Source of the DNA: Acanthochromis polyacanthus
Taxonomy: Eukaryota; Chordata; Actinopteri; Pomacentridae
Length of the DNA stretch: 64,000 nucleotides
Direction of reading: 5' to 3'
Assembly (NCBI RefSeq): GCF_021347895.1
Contig: NC_067117.1
Coordinates: 30,510,067-30,574,066, forward strand
Part shown: piece after piece, positions 63,271 through 64,000 of the stretch
How positions within the stretch are numbered: position 1 is the stretch's first letter
Layout of the letters: every line of letters starts with the position of its first letter
Translations under genes and position numbers: made by a program
Notes under the pieces: generated by a model
Told to the model about the DNA's origin: nothing
Database searches by the model: none
What the model saw: the letters and a program-made list of their open reading frames with translations, nothing else

Positions 63271-63647
63271 CACTACTGTTCAAAAGTTTGGGGTCATCCA
63301 GACAATTTCATGTTTTTCATGAAAACCCACACTTTTATTCTTGTGCTAATATAACTGCACAGGGGTTTTCTAATCATCATTAGCCTTTCAACACCATTAG
63401 CTAACACAATGTAGCATTAGAACACAGGAGTAATGGTTGCTGGAAATGCTCCTCTGTACCCCTATGGAGATATTCCATTAAAAATCAGCCGTTTCCAGCC
63501 AGAATAGTCATTTACCACATTAACAATGTCTAGACTGGATTTCTGATTCATTTAATGTTATCCTCATTGGAAAAAAAAAAGCAAAAAATGTTTTTCTTTC
63601 AAAAATAAGGACATTTGAAAGTGACTCCAAACTTTTGAATGGTAGTG
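63271..63647. mobile_element. Tc1/mariner-type MITE, 377 bp
   Basis: The ends CACTACTGTTCAAAAGTTTG and CAAACTTTTGAATGGTAGTG are inverted repeats between TA dinucleotides (63269-63270, 63648-63649). The termini match a widespread fish Tc1-derived MITE. It has no coding sequence. Confidence 0.92.
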
Positions 63648-63649
63648 TA

Positions 63650-64000
63650 CATCCTGTATGCTAATTTTTATGATTCAGATTCTTATCATTTTCATTTTCA
63701 TGCTTTTGTGTGTGCTTGTGTGTAGAGAGAGCATCAACTAAACCAAATATGCTGAGAAACACAATATGAAAGACAGAGCTGCTGAAATAGTTGCTACCAC
63801 GACTGTCTCGGGTTGCCTGGGAACCCCAACAGCCAATCGCGGCGTCCAGAAGTCAGACAGAAAATGGTTGGAAATCCTGCCAGTCAGTCAGAACACTGAC
63901 CCAACCAACTGTGATTGAAAGGAAAGAGAGAGAGAGAGGGAGAGAGGGAGAGAGGGAGAGGAATAGGGCAGAAAAGATGGGAAGATAGATACAGGGAAGG
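63650..64000. other. downstream intron to window end, with GA-rich tract
   Basis: 63918-63962 is (GA)n/(GGGA)n. No exon is present at the window edge. Confidence 0.6.

Noticed and set aside
53446..64000. The next expected ptprt exon (about 37 bp, starting E-T-K)
   Set aside because: I searched by eye for AG followed by GAR-ACN-AAR and a donor after about 37 bp and found nothing convincing. So short an exon could be missed.

Overview
The window is vertebrate nuclear DNA, almost certainly from a ray-finned fish and probably a spiny-rayed (percomorph) teleost. The evidence is short exons with GT-AG borders in very long AT-rich introns, a high density of Tc1/mariner, hAT and TTAA-type DNA transposons, two tRNA-derived SINEs, and many (CA)n, (GATA)n and (GGAT)n microsatellites. 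There is no prokaryotic gene structure. Nearly all long open frames are chance or simple-repeat frames.

The only host gene I can support is one receptor-type protein tyrosine phosphatase of the R2B (MAM-Ig-FN3) class, on the + strand. Four consecutive coding exons are visible: 16136-16245, 45863-46064, 49363-49465 and 53169-53445. Spliced together they stay in frame for about 230 residues and encode the third and fourth fibronectin type III domains of the ectodomain, including the basic proprotein-convertase site. Residue patterns fit ptprt better than ptprk or ptprm. The intracellular phosphatase domains, the transmembrane segment, the MAM and Ig domains and the promoter are not in the window. 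Everything else is intron: at least 16.1 kb upstream, 29.6 kb, 3.3 kb and 3.7 kb between exons, and at least 10.5 kb downstream.

Region by region: 1-16135 is upstream intron with microsatellites, an inverted-repeat element, a SINE, a small MITE and a MITE nested in a MITE. 16246-45862 is the large intron. It holds a CCCCCGCC-ended repeat carrying nuclear-receptor-like half-sites, a diverged 350-bp tandem array, a nearly complete antisense Tc1 element with IR/DR ends and a frameshifted transposase, a duplicated homeodomain-type motif pair, a composite inverted-repeat element, a TTAA foldback element, a 1.55-kb hAT element with an exact 8-bp target duplication, and several local duplications. 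46065-53168 is mostly quiet intron with one AT-rich repeat block and one conserved-looking GC-richer stretch. 53446-64000 carries a local tandem array directly after the last exon, two further Tc1 fossils (one scrambled into a 250-bp-armed hairpin), a SINE with an 11-bp target duplication and a Tc1-type MITE.

I found no convincing new biological system. The items most worth a second look are the duplicated 44-bp motif at 23474/23820, the two long hairpins that the ptprt pre-mRNA would carry (29592-30194 and 60236-60768), and the repeat-borne nuclear-receptor half-sites at 17080-17235.
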